The position numbers and the translations under genes are program-made. A stretch of 41,668 nt of DNA from Gp6-AA40 sp035711805. GTDB lineage: Bacteria > Acidobacteriota > Vicinamibacteria > Vicinamibacterales > UBA2999. Below, piece after piece: positions 1 through 7,408 of the stretch. Each line of letters begins with the position of its first letter. Within the stretch, counting starts at the first letter, position 1. The notes beneath the pieces are model-generated. The model was not told the DNA's origin. It made no database searches and saw only the letters and a program-made list of their open reading frames with translations. The stretch covers positions 1 through 41,668 of the forward strand of contig DASTBV010000102.1 of NCBI GenBank assembly GCA_035711805.1, in the 5' to 3' direction.

Positions 1-969
1 CTCGCGCGACAACCGGTCTTCGAGATCCGCGCGCTCGGCACGAGCGCTTTCGGTCAGCGCCGCGATGTCGTCGAGGTACCGCCGTTCGGCATCGGCCGCC
101 GCCGAACGCTGCTCTGCAATGGCGCGCTCGAGGGCGAGACGGGCGTCGATCTGTTGTGCGAGCACGGTTTCGATGCCGCGCAGTTGCTGTTCGAGACCGT
201 CACGCGTGATGGTGATCGACGCGACCTCGGTCTGGAGCTGTGCCTCCCGCTCGGCCAACCGTGTGGCCGCGGCTGCGATCGCCGAGTTGTGCCGCTCTTC
301 CGCGTTGGCGTGAGACGTTCTAGCAGAGGCGAGGGCGGCCTCGACTTCAGCGACTCGCTGCTCGAGCGTCGCTCGCGTAGCGGCCTCATCGGCGTACTGG
401 GCGCTGAGCTCGGCCTCGCGCCGGGTGAGCTGCTCGACTTCTAGTGCGGCCAATTCGTGTCGCTGCCTGGCAGAAGCAAGAGCGGACTCGACGTAACTCA
501 ATTGCTGTTCGAGGCCGTCGCGGGTTTCCGTGACCGCCGACAGCTCCGACGCGAACTCTGCTTCGCGCTCTGCCAGCCGGGCGACCGCTACGGCTTCGGC
601 GCGTGCGAGCCGCTCGACCGCTGCCGCGGCGGACGCCTCCGCCTCCCGGGCACGTTTGACTTCCAGACCCGCCTCGCGGAGCTGCTCGTCAACCATGGCG
701 CGTACCGCATTGGCCCGTGCGATGTCTTTCTCGTAGTGCGCGCGTCGGGCGGCCAGCTCCTGCTCGAGCACAGTTCGGGCGGCACGTTCCCTGGCGATGA
801 TTTCCGCGAGGTTGTTCTGTGGTTCCGCCGCGGCGGCGGCGCGGGCGGCAAGCCAATCTCTCTGCCGCCGTCGGACGATGGCTTCGAGGTCCGCTAAGCG
901 CTGCTCCAGCACGGACTTAGGGTCCGTTGGCCGCGCGTGACGTCCGTTCACGATCTCGAAACTCTTCAT
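1..969 (-). CDS. Long coiled-coil protein, N-terminal part (runs off the left edge)
   Basis: The minus strand is open for 323 codons from an ATG at 969 to the window edge without a stop. The product is rich in Ala, Glu, Arg and Leu with heptad-like spacing and no membrane segment or signal peptide, which predicts a long cytoplasmic coiled coil. It shows an internal repeat of about 106 residues: TRDGLEQQL occurs at residues 149-157 and 255-263, and RLAEREA at 131-137 and 237-243. This conserved periodicity argues that this frame, not the open frames on the plus strand, is coding. No clear Shine-Dalgarno sequence precedes the ATG, so the start is uncertain. Similar coiled coils sit at the N-terminus of large hybrid histidine kinases in related bacteria, but the catalytic part, if any, lies outside the window. 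Function unknown. Confidence 0.65.
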   Translation of the reverse strand, partial: MKSFEIVNGRHARPTDPKSVLEQRLADLEAIVRRRQRDWLAARAAAAAEPQNNLAEIIARERAARTVLEQELAARRAHYEKDIARANAVRAMVDEQLREAGLEVKRAREAEASAAAAVERLARAEAVAVARLAEREAEFASELSAVTETRDGLEQQLSYVESALASARQRHELAALEVEQLTRREAELSAQYADEAATRATLEQRVAEVEAALASARTSHANAEERHNSAIAAAATRLAEREAQLQTEVASITITRDGLEQQLRGIETVLAQQIDARLALERAIAEQRSAAADAERRYLDDIAALTESARAERADLEDRLSRE

Positions 970-1078
970 GCACTTGGGCGCAAAAGCGAGAACGCTACGC
1001 CCGCATCTATCGGCCGCACGCGCACACTTCTGCACCCCTGGGCTGAAATCGGATGGAACCCGGACGGAATCGGACAGG

Positions 1079-1453
1079 TTATCCGCGGGCGCGAATCGGC
1101 ATGACCCGGGCCCGCATGTACGCGAGATACGTTGCCATGACCAGCAGTACCAGCGTGACGAGCGCCGACGACCATTCACTGCGCGCGAGGTGGAAGATGG
1201 TGGCGCAGACCATCACGAACATGATCCCCACGGCCGCCCACGTCACCAGCCATGGCAGAATCCGCGTCAGTCCGGGAACGATGAGTCCGACCGCAGCCAG
1301 AATCTCGGCGACGCCGAGAAACAGCTGAAACCACCGCGGCATCGACGCGTTCATCTGCGCGGCGATATCAGGAGGCGGAATCAGAAACAGCAGCCCGTGC
1401 GCGAAGAACGCCGCCGCGAGGAGAAGCTGCAGGACCCAGAGCACGATGTTCAT
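1079..1453 (-). CDS. DoxX family membrane protein
   Basis: A 124-residue protein with four hydrophobic segments, starting MNIVLWVLQLL and containing the DoxX-like stretches AAFFAHGLLFLIPP and FLGVAEILAAVGLIVPGL. DoxX family proteins are small four-helix inner-membrane proteins; some are linked to quinone or thiosulfate redox chemistry, but most have no assigned role. The frame is open upstream to 1501, but the ATG at 1453 is chosen because GGAGG lies 7 bases before it on the minus strand and the first helix begins right after it. It is divergent from the MORN-like gene, about 30 bases away, so the two promoters must overlap or lie inside the genes. Confidence 0.85.
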   Translation of the reverse strand: MNIVLWVLQLLLAAAFFAHGLLFLIPPPDIAAQMNASMPRWFQLFLGVAEILAAVGLIVPGLTRILPWLVTWAAVGIMFVMVCATIFHLARSEWSSALVTLVLLVMATYLAYMRARVMPIRARG

Positions 1454-1485
1454 CACGGCCTCCGTTTGGAACAATAGACTCCACG

Positions 1486-2217
1486 GTGCGAAGGAAATCA
1501 TCGGTCCGGTCGGTGCGGCCCGGATACCGCAGTTCCATTCCCAGACACGCTCGCGCCCGCGTCGCCGACCGGCACGCGTCGGGAGCGCCCGAACGCGTCG
1601 AGTATCTCGTAGGACGGTCGGTCGTGGGGTGCCGGTACTTCGACCCGAATGGCGGATTGCTCCTCGATTATGGCGTCCACCGTGGCAAGCGGCACGGCCG
1701 CGAGTACCGGTGGGACGTTCCAGGCACGCTCCTGTCCGCTACCTCCTATCGGAACGGCCTCGAGCACGGAACGGCGCGCCAGTGGTCAAGCGATGGCCGC
1801 CTGCTCGGCACTTACCGGATGCGCTCCGGCACCGGCATCGACCTCTGGTGGCAGGAAACGTGGACGAAGCCGCGCCGAACCTATCTCGCCGAAGCGCGAT
1901 TCGTGAAGAACGGGAAACGTCACGGCTTCGAATGGTGGCTGAACGGCGATCAGCGGTCCGTGCATCAGGAGCGGCACTGGTCGATGAACGAGCTGCATGG
2001 CATCGAGCGCGAATGGAACGATCGCCGGTCGCTGCGCCCGGGGTTTCCCCGGTTCTACGTTCGCGGCCGTCGTGTGACACGGCGGTCGTACGATCGCAAA
2101 CAGAAACGTGATGCCTCGCTGCCCCCCTACACGCCGGAAGACAATCGGCCGCAACGGGACCGGCACCCGATTCTCGGTCACCTCAGGCGGGTGCGAGCCA
2201 TCCGACGCATGAGATAG
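1486..2217 (+). CDS. MORN-like repeat protein (YwqK-type)
   Basis: A 243-residue basic protein starting at a GTG. It contains four degenerate units of the form N/R-G-x-x-H-G-x-x-x-x-W: RGKRHGREYRW, NGLEHGTARQW, NGKRHGFEWWL and NELHGIEREW. This pattern is that of MORN-type repeats, often annotated as the YwqK antitoxin family although an antitoxin role is rarely shown. There is no signal peptide or membrane segment. The C-terminal 40 residues are very rich in Arg and Pro. No toxin gene is adjacent, so I would not call a toxin-antitoxin system here. The exact start is uncertain, since the first 35 residues carry no recognisable repeat and no strong ribosome binding site is visible. Confidence 0.6.
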   Translation: MRRKSSVRSVRPGYRSSIPRHARARVADRHASGAPERVEYLVGRSVVGCRYFDPNGGLLLDYGVHRGKRHGREYRWDVPGTLLSATSYRNGLEHGTARQWSSDGRLLGTYRMRSGTGIDLWWQETWTKPRRTYLAEARFVKNGKRHGFEWWLNGDQRSVHQERHWSMNELHGIEREWNDRRSLRPGFPRFYVRGRRVTRRSYDRKQKRDASLPPYTPEDNRPQRDRHPILGHLRRVRAIRRMR

Positions 2218-2229
2218 CCCCTTGGAGCC

Positions 2230-2259
2230 TTGACTTGGCCTGACCCTGTTTAGTACACG
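2230..2259 (+). promoter_or_regulatory. Possible sigma-70-type promoter of the CHRD gene
   Basis: TTGACT at 2230-2235 is a good -35 match. Downstream, TAGTAC (2251-2256, 15-base spacing) or TACACG (2254-2259, 18-base spacing) could serve as a weak -10. The site lies 36 bases before the GTG of the CHRD gene. The -10 match is poor, so this is tentative. Confidence 0.3.
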
Positions 2260-2294
2260 TCCCCTCTCTGGGCGGGGAGATTAGGGATGAGTCC

Positions 2295-2828
2295 GTGAAG
2301 ACCAAACGAATCGTGCTCGGGGTCCTGGCGTGTGCGCTGGTCTCCGCCGTCGCCTTCGCGCAAAATTTCATGCACATCAAGGAGCTGCTCACCGGCTACG
2401 AGGAAGTTCCCTCGGTCTCGACCGGCGCAAGCGGAACGTTCACCGCGCAGATACGGAAGGACTCAACGATCGACTGGCAGTTGAGTTATTCGGATCTCGA
2501 AGGCGCCGTGCAGCAGGCGCACATCCACCTCGGTCAGCAAGGAGTCAACGGCGGCATCTCCGTCTTCCTGTGCACGAATCTGGGCAACGGCCCGGCCGGA
2601 ACCCAGCCATGTCCGGCACCGCCGGCGACGATCAGCGGGGTCATCACCGCCGCCGATGTAAGTCCAAACATTCCCGCCACGGCGGGCGCACGAACGCAGG
2701 GACTGAATACGGGCCAGATCGACGAGCTCCTGGCGGCGATGCGCGCCGGAGCGACTTACGTCAACGTCCACACCACCACGTGGCCGGGCGGCGAGGTGCG
2801 CAGTCAGATCGATAACGGAACGCCTTAA
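2295..2828 (+). CDS. Secreted CHRD-domain protein
   Basis: A 177-residue protein with a clear signal peptide (positively charged MKTKR, hydrophobic core, likely cleavage after AFA around residue 22). The mature part is a CHRD domain: LTGYEEVPSV near the start, HIHLGQQGVNGG in the middle and YVNVHTTTWPGGEVRSQI at the end, the His-containing strands typical of the family. CHRD domains are named after chordin; bacterial versions are exported beta-rich proteins of unknown role. Start is a GTG at 2295, immediately before Lys codons of the signal peptide. Two Cys residues (FLCTNL and TQPCPA) could form a disulfide. The gene stands alone, convergent with the ATPase gene, separated from it only by a long palindromic repeat. 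Confidence 0.9.
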   Translation: MKTKRIVLGVLACALVSAVAFAQNFMHIKELLTGYEEVPSVSTGASGTFTAQIRKDSTIDWQLSYSDLEGAVQQAHIHLGQQGVNGGISVFLCTNLGNGPAGTQPCPAPPATISGVITAADVSPNIPATAGARTQGLNTGQIDELLAAMRAGATYVNVHTTTWPGGEVRSQIDNGTP

Positions 2829-2834
2829 GGACAA

Positions 2835-2890
2835 GCCTCAGGAATCAGGCCTCGGGCCTCAGCTGGGGCCTGAGGCCTGAAGCCTGAGGC
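2835..2890. repeat. Long palindromic intergenic repeat, GGCCTCAG family
   Basis: Nested palindrome filling the gap between two convergent genes. GCCTCAGG (2835-2842) pairs with CCTGAGGC (2883-2890), TCAGGCCTC (2845-2853) with GAGGCCTGA (2872-2880), and GGCCTCAG (2855-2862) with CTGAGGCC (2870-2877); the last two pairings compete. A related copy lies at 41492-41518. It could act as a bidirectional transcription terminator or as an extragenic palindromic element; there is no U-tract. Confidence 0.75.
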
Positions 2891-2895
2891 CTGCT

Positions 2896-4728
2896 TCATA
2901 CAGCCATCTGTTCGGCAGGGGCGGCTTCGAGCATCTCGCGGATTGCCGAGAACGGCATCACGCGCACGAGCTCTTCGATGTTCGTCACCTGATCGTGCAG
3001 CAGCTCCGATGCGCACTGCGCCATCGTGAACGTACTGGCCTTCGTGGACGCGGTGAGCTCGTCGGCGGGTACGTCCTTCGCGATCATCACCGCATCGTCC
3101 TGCGTGGGCACCCACAGCTCGCCGACCATGACGCGGCCGCTGAACCCGGTGAAGTTGCAGGCCGGGCAGCCGGAGCCCTTGACCAGCTCCCAGTTCGAGA
3201 GGTTCGCGCTGAACGGCAGCTGCTCGATCAGGTGCTTGGACGGCTGATACGGCGACTTGCATTCCTTGCACACGCGGCGCACCAGCCGCTGGCCGAGCAC
3301 GCCGGCAATCGTCGATGCGATCGTGTTCGAGTCGATGCCCAGGTCGCGCAGCCGCGCGACCGATTCGACGGCGGTTGTCGTGTGCAGCGTGCTCATCAGC
3401 AGGTGGCCGGTCTGCGCGGCGCGGAGCGCCATCTGCGCGGTCTCGCCGTCTCGAATCTCGCCGATCATGATCACTTCCGGGTCGTGCCGCAGGAACGCGC
3501 GCAGATACTTCGCGAACGTGTTCCCGATCTGATCGTTGACCTCGCACTGCGAGAACTGCTCGTAGACGTATTCGATCGGGTCTTCGGCGGTGAGGATGCG
3601 AATCTGCGGCTTGTAGAGCGTCTTCAGCGCCGCGTAGAGCGTCGTGCTCTTGCCTGAGCCGGTCGGGCCGGTCACCAGAATGATCCCGGCGCTCCGCTTC
3701 AACAGCTGACCGAACTGCACCACCATCGCCTTCGGCAGTCCGAGGCCGTCGATCGACGCGGGCAGCCGCGACTTGTCGAGCACGCGAATGACCACGCTCT
3801 CGCCGTGCATGCTGGGAATGATGGAGACGCGCAGGTCGATGGTGATCAGTTCCTCGGCCTTGCTGACCCGCACGCGGAAGCTGCCGTCCTGGGGCCGGCG
3901 GCGCTCGGCGATGTCGAGCTTCGCCAGAATCTTGAACCGCGACACCATCTCGCGGCCGAGCTGATTGCAGGCCGCCTCGATGTCGCCCAGCTGCGGCGCC
4001 TGGAGCAGGCCGTCGATGCGGAACCGGATGCCGATGCGGTTCGACAGCGTCTCGATGTGGATGTCGCTCGTGCGCTGCTCGATCGCCACCGCCAGCAGCT
4101 TCTGCACGATGACGTCGGCGCCCTTGAATTCGTATCCGTAGTTGTTGACGCGAACGTCCTCCGCCTCCTCGTCGAACTGGAGGTCCATCACGCCGGTTTC
4201 GACCGTGCCGCCCGACGGCCCCTGCAGCGCTTCGCTGTACAGGCGCGCGAACGCGGCCTTGATCGATTCGTGCGACGCCGTGACGACGCTGATGCTGTAA
4301 CCGGTGATGCGCTTCAACTCGCCGACGACGGTCTGGTCGGACGGGTCGTCCATGCAGACCGTGAGGCTCTGTCCGATCGAGCTGACCGGCAGCAGGCAAT
4401 GGCGGCGCGCGTAGGCGTGATTGATGATCCGGCCGAGCGCCGGGTCGATGCGCATCCGTTCGAGATCGACGAAGGGCACGTTGAGCTGTTCGCTCAAGGC
4501 CTGGCGCATCACGTCGTCGCTGATGAAACCGAGCTTGACGAGCAGGCGGCCCAGCCGCACGCCCTTGTGATGTTTCTGCTGCCGCAGCGCGTCCTGCAGC
4601 TGTTCCTGCGAGATCGCGCCGATCTTGACGAGCGACTCGCCGAGCGGGAGCCGTTCCTTGCGCGCAGCGCCCGGCGTCGCAAGATGGATGTCGGGCTTCT
4701 TTCTGGCGTCTGTCGACGATGCCTTCAT
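2896..4728 (-). CDS. PilB/GspE-type secretion or pilus ATPase
   Basis: A 610-residue hexameric ATPase that powers type IV pilus or type II secretion assembly from the cytoplasmic face. An N-terminal MshEN/GspE_N domain lies at about 28-165. The motor domain holds Walker A GPTGSGKST (354-362), an Asp box around LTAEDPIEY (379-387), Walker B-like VIMIGEIRDGE (419-429) and the His box STLHTTTA (446-453). The Cys pairs CKEC (487-490) and CPAC (521-524) form the zinc-binding C-terminal module of PilB/GspE proteins and not of PilT. The frame is open to 4902, but the ATG at 4728 is chosen because domain homology begins soon after it. Other pilus genes are not adjacent, so PilB, GspE and MshE cannot be told apart. 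A sigma-54 promoter match lies just upstream. Confidence 0.92.
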   Translation of the reverse strand: MKASSTDARKKPDIHLATPGAARKERLPLGESLVKIGAISQEQLQDALRQQKHHKGVRLGRLLVKLGFISDDVMRQALSEQLNVPFVDLERMRIDPALGRIINHAYARRHCLLPVSSIGQSLTVCMDDPSDQTVVGELKRITGYSISVVTASHESIKAAFARLYSEALQGPSGGTVETGVMDLQFDEEAEDVRVNNYGYEFKGADVIVQKLLAVAIEQRTSDIHIETLSNRIGIRFRIDGLLQAPQLGDIEAACNQLGREMVSRFKILAKLDIAERRRPQDGSFRVRVSKAEELITIDLRVSIIPSMHGESVVIRVLDKSRLPASIDGLGLPKAMVVQFGQLLKRSAGIILVTGPTGSGKSTTLYAALKTLYKPQIRILTAEDPIEYVYEQFSQCEVNDQIGNTFAKYLRAFLRHDPEVIMIGEIRDGETAQMALRAAQTGHLLMSTLHTTTAVESVARLRDLGIDSNTIASTIAGVLGQRLVRRVCKECKSPYQPSKHLIEQLPFSANLSNWELVKGSGCPACNFTGFSGRVMVGELWVPTQDDAVMIAKDVPADELTASTKASTFTMAQCASELLHDQVTNIEELVRVMPFSAIREMLEAAPAEQMAV

Positions 4729-4762
4729 AGGGGGATCCTGTCCTCTGAGCCGCAGCCGTCGG

Positions 4763-4778
4763 AGCAAGACACACGCCA
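4763..4778 (-). promoter_or_regulatory. Putative sigma-54 promoter of the PilB-like gene
   Basis: Read on the minus strand, TGGCGTG (4778-4772), four bases, then TTGCT (4767-4763). This fits the -24/-12 consensus TGGCACG-N4-TTGCW with the invariant GG and GC at the right 10-base spacing. It places the transcript start near 4752, about 24 bases before the ATG at 4728. Sigma-54 control is well known for type IV pilus genes, and two sigma-54 activators are encoded in this window. Confidence 0.6.
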
Positions 4779-4940
4779 CGGGAACGGAACCCCTGGTGCG
4801 TTTTCCTTGGCAAAAATCAGCGGAAACGGGATCACGGCCGGAGGGTGCGTGCGGCCGCTCACAAATCTGGTCCGCCACGCACAAAACTGAACGTCCAATC
4901 ACAACCCTGGCATCAGGCAGGTGTCCGGGATCGGGGCCGC

Positions 4941-4946
4941 TAGAAT
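4941..4946 (+). promoter_or_regulatory. Possible -10 box (TAGAAT) of the GT-C-like membrane protein gene
   Basis: TAGAAT lies 20 bases before the preferred GTG start at 4966. No convincing -35 hexamer is seen 16-18 bases upstream. A second TAGAAT precedes the sigma-factor gene at 6850-6855. Confidence 0.3.
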
Positions 4947-4965
4947 AGCAGCCATAGGAAATTAT

Positions 4966-6852
4966 GTGCGCCGCCTGCTGCTGATCCTCGGAACAGCCCT
5001 CGCCGCTTTACTCACCTTCGCCTTTCGCTGGCTCAATCAGACCGAGTTCGTGAACGACCACTTCGATCACGTCGCGCTGGCGCTGCAGCTGCGGCTCGGC
5101 GATCTGCCGGTGCGCGACTTCGTGGACGAAGGAATGCCGCTGATGTATGTGGTCTCCGCGGCGGCGTGGGAGCTCCTGAAGTCGCCGTTCTACTCGGAAA
5201 CCGTCGTCATCGCCCTGGGCTTCGCGATTGCCGCCGGCCTGAGCTTCCGTCTCGCGGCGCTCGTCTCGGGCTCGGTGCTGGCGGCGGCGCTTGCCGTGTT
5301 CGCGCAGGTGGCGCTCAACCCGCGCACCTACAGCTATCCGAAGCTGCTTGTCCAGGCCGTCGCGCTGACCGTGGCCTGGTGGGCCGTCAAGCGTCCGACC
5401 GTGGCGCGGCTCGCCGCGCTCGCGGCAGCCACCGCACTTGGCTACTACTTCCGTCACGATCACGCGCTCTATCTCGGTGTGGCAAGCGTGGCGCTGCTTG
5501 CTGTCGCCCAGTGGCGATCGGGGTTCGCGACGATGACGCGATCGATTGCGACCTACGGCGCACTGGCTTTCCTGTTCGTGCTGCCACATCTGGCGTACGT
5601 GCAGTGGGCGGCGGGAATCCCGACGTATCTCCGCGTTGCACGCGCGTATGTCGGCGGGGAATCGGTGTCGGGCGTCTATCAGCTTCCTGTCTTCTCGGTG
5701 AATGCCCGGGAAGGGCTCTGGATCTCTCCCGAGACGCGAATCGTTCACGTCAGGTGGGCGCCCGGTGTGGACGATCGCTTACGCGCCCGGCTGGAGGACG
5801 GCTACCAGCTGGACGTGGTCAGGCATGTCGAGGATCGCACGTGGCGTTATCGCGCGCGCGACACATCGGCCGCGAACCTGCAGGCGATCCGCTCGGACGG
5901 CAACGTCGAGGACACGCACGGATTCGATCAGCTGGCGCGCGGCGATCGCTGGCAACGGCTGCTGGGCGAATCGCACTTCGGCCCCGGGTGGCATGCCCGC
6001 GAGAACAGCGTCGCGCTCATCTTCTGGCTGTACTGGGCGCTGCCGGTTCTCGGGCTGGCGATGGTCTTCGCGCGCAGGCACGTGCTCGCGGTTCCGGAAA
6101 CGGCCATTGCGGTCATGCTGGCGGCGCTCGCGCTCTGTTCCAATCTCGTCTTTCTGCGGCATCCGCTGGAAGCGCGTCTGCCTGACGTCGGCCTCTCGCA
6201 GTCGGTACTTGCCGCGTGGATTGGCGCCACGGCGTGGCGCTGGTGGCCGGCGCCAGGACTTCGGCGGCGTATCACCCGCGGCATCGTGGCCGTCGCAACG
6301 GCGGCGGCGCTCAGCGCCGTCGCGGTCTTCGGAGAGACCGGCAAGCTCCTCGCGGCGGCCGGCGTCTTCACTGGCCCCGGCGAAGTAGTCCGCCGCTGGC
6401 GCGACATCAGCGCACGGCTTCACGACACGCATCCGGGGCCCGTCCCGAGCTATCCCTCGGGAATGCTGCTTCCCTTTATCGAGTACGTCAGGGAGTGCAC
6501 AACGCCCGAGGATCGTCTCCTTTACGGCTGGTACTCGCCCGAGCTCAATGTCGTTACCGGGCGCGGGTTTGCGGGAGATCATCGGCGGTTTTACCGGCGC
6601 CTGACCCCCTGGGAACAGGCGGTCACAATCACGCATCTCCGGCGGGCGCGGGTCCCGTTTCTGATCATCCCGCTCGATCGCCATGATTGGTTCGCGACCA
6701 CCTATCCCGACATCTGGGAGTACCTGAAACCTCGTTACGAGCGGATGACCGTGATCCCACCGGACGACGAGCGCGGGTTTGAAATCTGGCGCGACGTCTC
6801 ACGACAAGGTAACGGCGTTTACCGGACGACGAACTGGCCGTGCCTTCGATAG
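4966..6852 (+). CDS. Polytopic membrane protein, GT-C glycosyltransferase-like
   Basis: A protein of about 628 residues with roughly ten hydrophobic helices, then a soluble C-terminal part. After the first helix there is a long acidic loop (NDHFDHVALALQL, then VRDFVDEGMPL). That layout is typical of GT-C glycosyltransferases (ArnT/PMT-like), which move sugars from polyprenyl-phosphate donors on the periplasmic side. The soluble C-terminus (about 480-628) includes TPEDRLLYGWYSPELNV and VPFLIIPLDRHDW. No specific family is recognised, so the substrate is unknown. The frame is open from a GTG at 4921, but the GTG at 4966 has AGGAA 5 bases upstream and directly precedes the first helix. It ends 25 bases before the sigma-factor start, so the two could be co-transcribed. 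Confidence 0.7.
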   Translation: MRRLLLILGTALAALLTFAFRWLNQTEFVNDHFDHVALALQLRLGDLPVRDFVDEGMPLMYVVSAAAWELLKSPFYSETVVIALGFAIAAGLSFRLAALVSGSVLAAALAVFAQVALNPRTYSYPKLLVQAVALTVAWWAVKRPTVARLAALAAATALGYYFRHDHALYLGVASVALLAVAQWRSGFATMTRSIATYGALAFLFVLPHLAYVQWAAGIPTYLRVARAYVGGESVSGVYQLPVFSVNAREGLWISPETRIVHVRWAPGVDDRLRARLEDGYQLDVVRHVEDRTWRYRARDTSAANLQAIRSDGNVEDTHGFDQLARGDRWQRLLGESHFGPGWHARENSVALIFWLYWALPVLGLAMVFARRHVLAVPETAIAVMLAALALCSNLVFLRHPLEARLPDVGLSQSVLAAWIGATAWRWWPAPGLRRRITRGIVAVATAAALSAVAVFGETGKLLAAAGVFTGPGEVVRRWRDISARLHDTHPGPVPSYPSGMLLPFIEYVRECTTPEDRLLYGWYSPELNVVTGRGFAGDHRRFYRRLTPWEQAVTITHLRRARVPFLIIPLDRHDWFATTYPDIWEYLKPRYERMTVIPPDDERGFEIWRDVSRQGNGVYRTTNWPCLR

Positions 6853-6855
6853 AAT
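6850..6855 (+). promoter_or_regulatory. Possible -10 box (TAGAAT) before the ECF sigma gene
   Basis: TAGAAT overlaps the stop codon of the upstream gene, about 23 bases before the TTG at 6878. No clear -35 is seen. It could drive a short-leader transcript for the sigma factor and kinase pair. Confidence 0.3.
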
Positions 6856-6877
6856 CCCCCCTTACCGAAAAATCCCC

Positions 6878-7408
6878 TTGCGCGACTCTGTCCCTGCTGA
6901 CCCGCGGCTCGACGAGTTGTTCAGCGCCGCGTACGAAGAATTACGCCGGCTGGCGTCGCTCGTAAAGAGCAACGATCCGCGCGCGACGCTGAGTCCGACG
7001 ACGCTCGTCAACGAAGCGTTTCTGAAGCTGGCGGCGTCACCGCGATTCAAGGTGTTTTCCGATCTGCACTTCCGCCGGATCGTGGCGCGCGCCATGCGGC
7101 AGGTGCTCGTCGAGGCCGCGCGCCGGCGGAACGCCGCGAAGCGTGGTCGCGACGTCGTGTTCGTGACGCTCGATGAATCGATGGTCGAACGCGTGACGAG
7201 CGCCAGAGAAGTGCTGGCGCTGGACGCGGCGCTCGACACGCTCGAACGGCTCAATCCGCGCCAGGCGGAGATGGTCGTCTGCCGCTTCTTCGGCGGGCTC
7301 GACGTCGCGGAAACGGCCGCCGCGCTCGACGTCTCGGAGGCGACCGTGCAGCGCGACTGGCGCGCCGTCAAGGCGTGGCTCGCCCGGGAGCTTCGCAGCC
7401 ATGGATAG
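6878..7408 (+). CDS. ECF-type RNA polymerase sigma factor (kinase-linked type)
   Basis: A 176-residue sigma-70-family factor with region 2 (about 12-75) and region 4 (about 120-172). Region 4 holds LDTLERLNPRQAEMVVCRFFGG and the helix-turn-helix TAAALDVSEATVQRDWRAVKAWL. Region 2.2, where most ECF factors carry an acidic DAED-type core-binding motif, reads SPTTLVNEAFLKL (residues 39-51), with Pro and two Thr where acidic residues are expected. This resembles the TIGR02999/ECF43-like group that pairs with Ser/Thr kinases. The frame extends to an ATG at 6779 inside the upstream gene; the TTG at 6878 is preferred because homology starts there, but no ribosome binding site is clear. The end overlaps the kinase start by 8 bases, so they are translationally coupled. 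No anti-sigma factor gene is adjacent. Confidence 0.88.
   Translation: MRDSVPADPRLDELFSAAYEELRRLASLVKSNDPRATLSPTTLVNEAFLKLAASPRFKVFSDLHFRRIVARAMRQVLVEAARRRNAAKRGRDVVFVTLDESMVERVTSAREVLALDAALDTLERLNPRQAEMVVCRFFGGLDVAETAAALDVSEATVQRDWRAVKAWLARELRSHG

Noticed and set aside
1486..2217. Toxin-antitoxin system for the YwqK-type protein
   Set aside because: Only the MORN-like repeats are seen and no toxin-like gene is adjacent; the antitoxin label is a family name, not evidence.
2825..4813. Long minus-strand frame of 662 codons overlapping the PilB-like gene
   Set aside because: It is Arg/Ala/His-rich with no domain, while the other minus-strand frame has intact Walker and Cys motifs; it is a shadow of high GC content.
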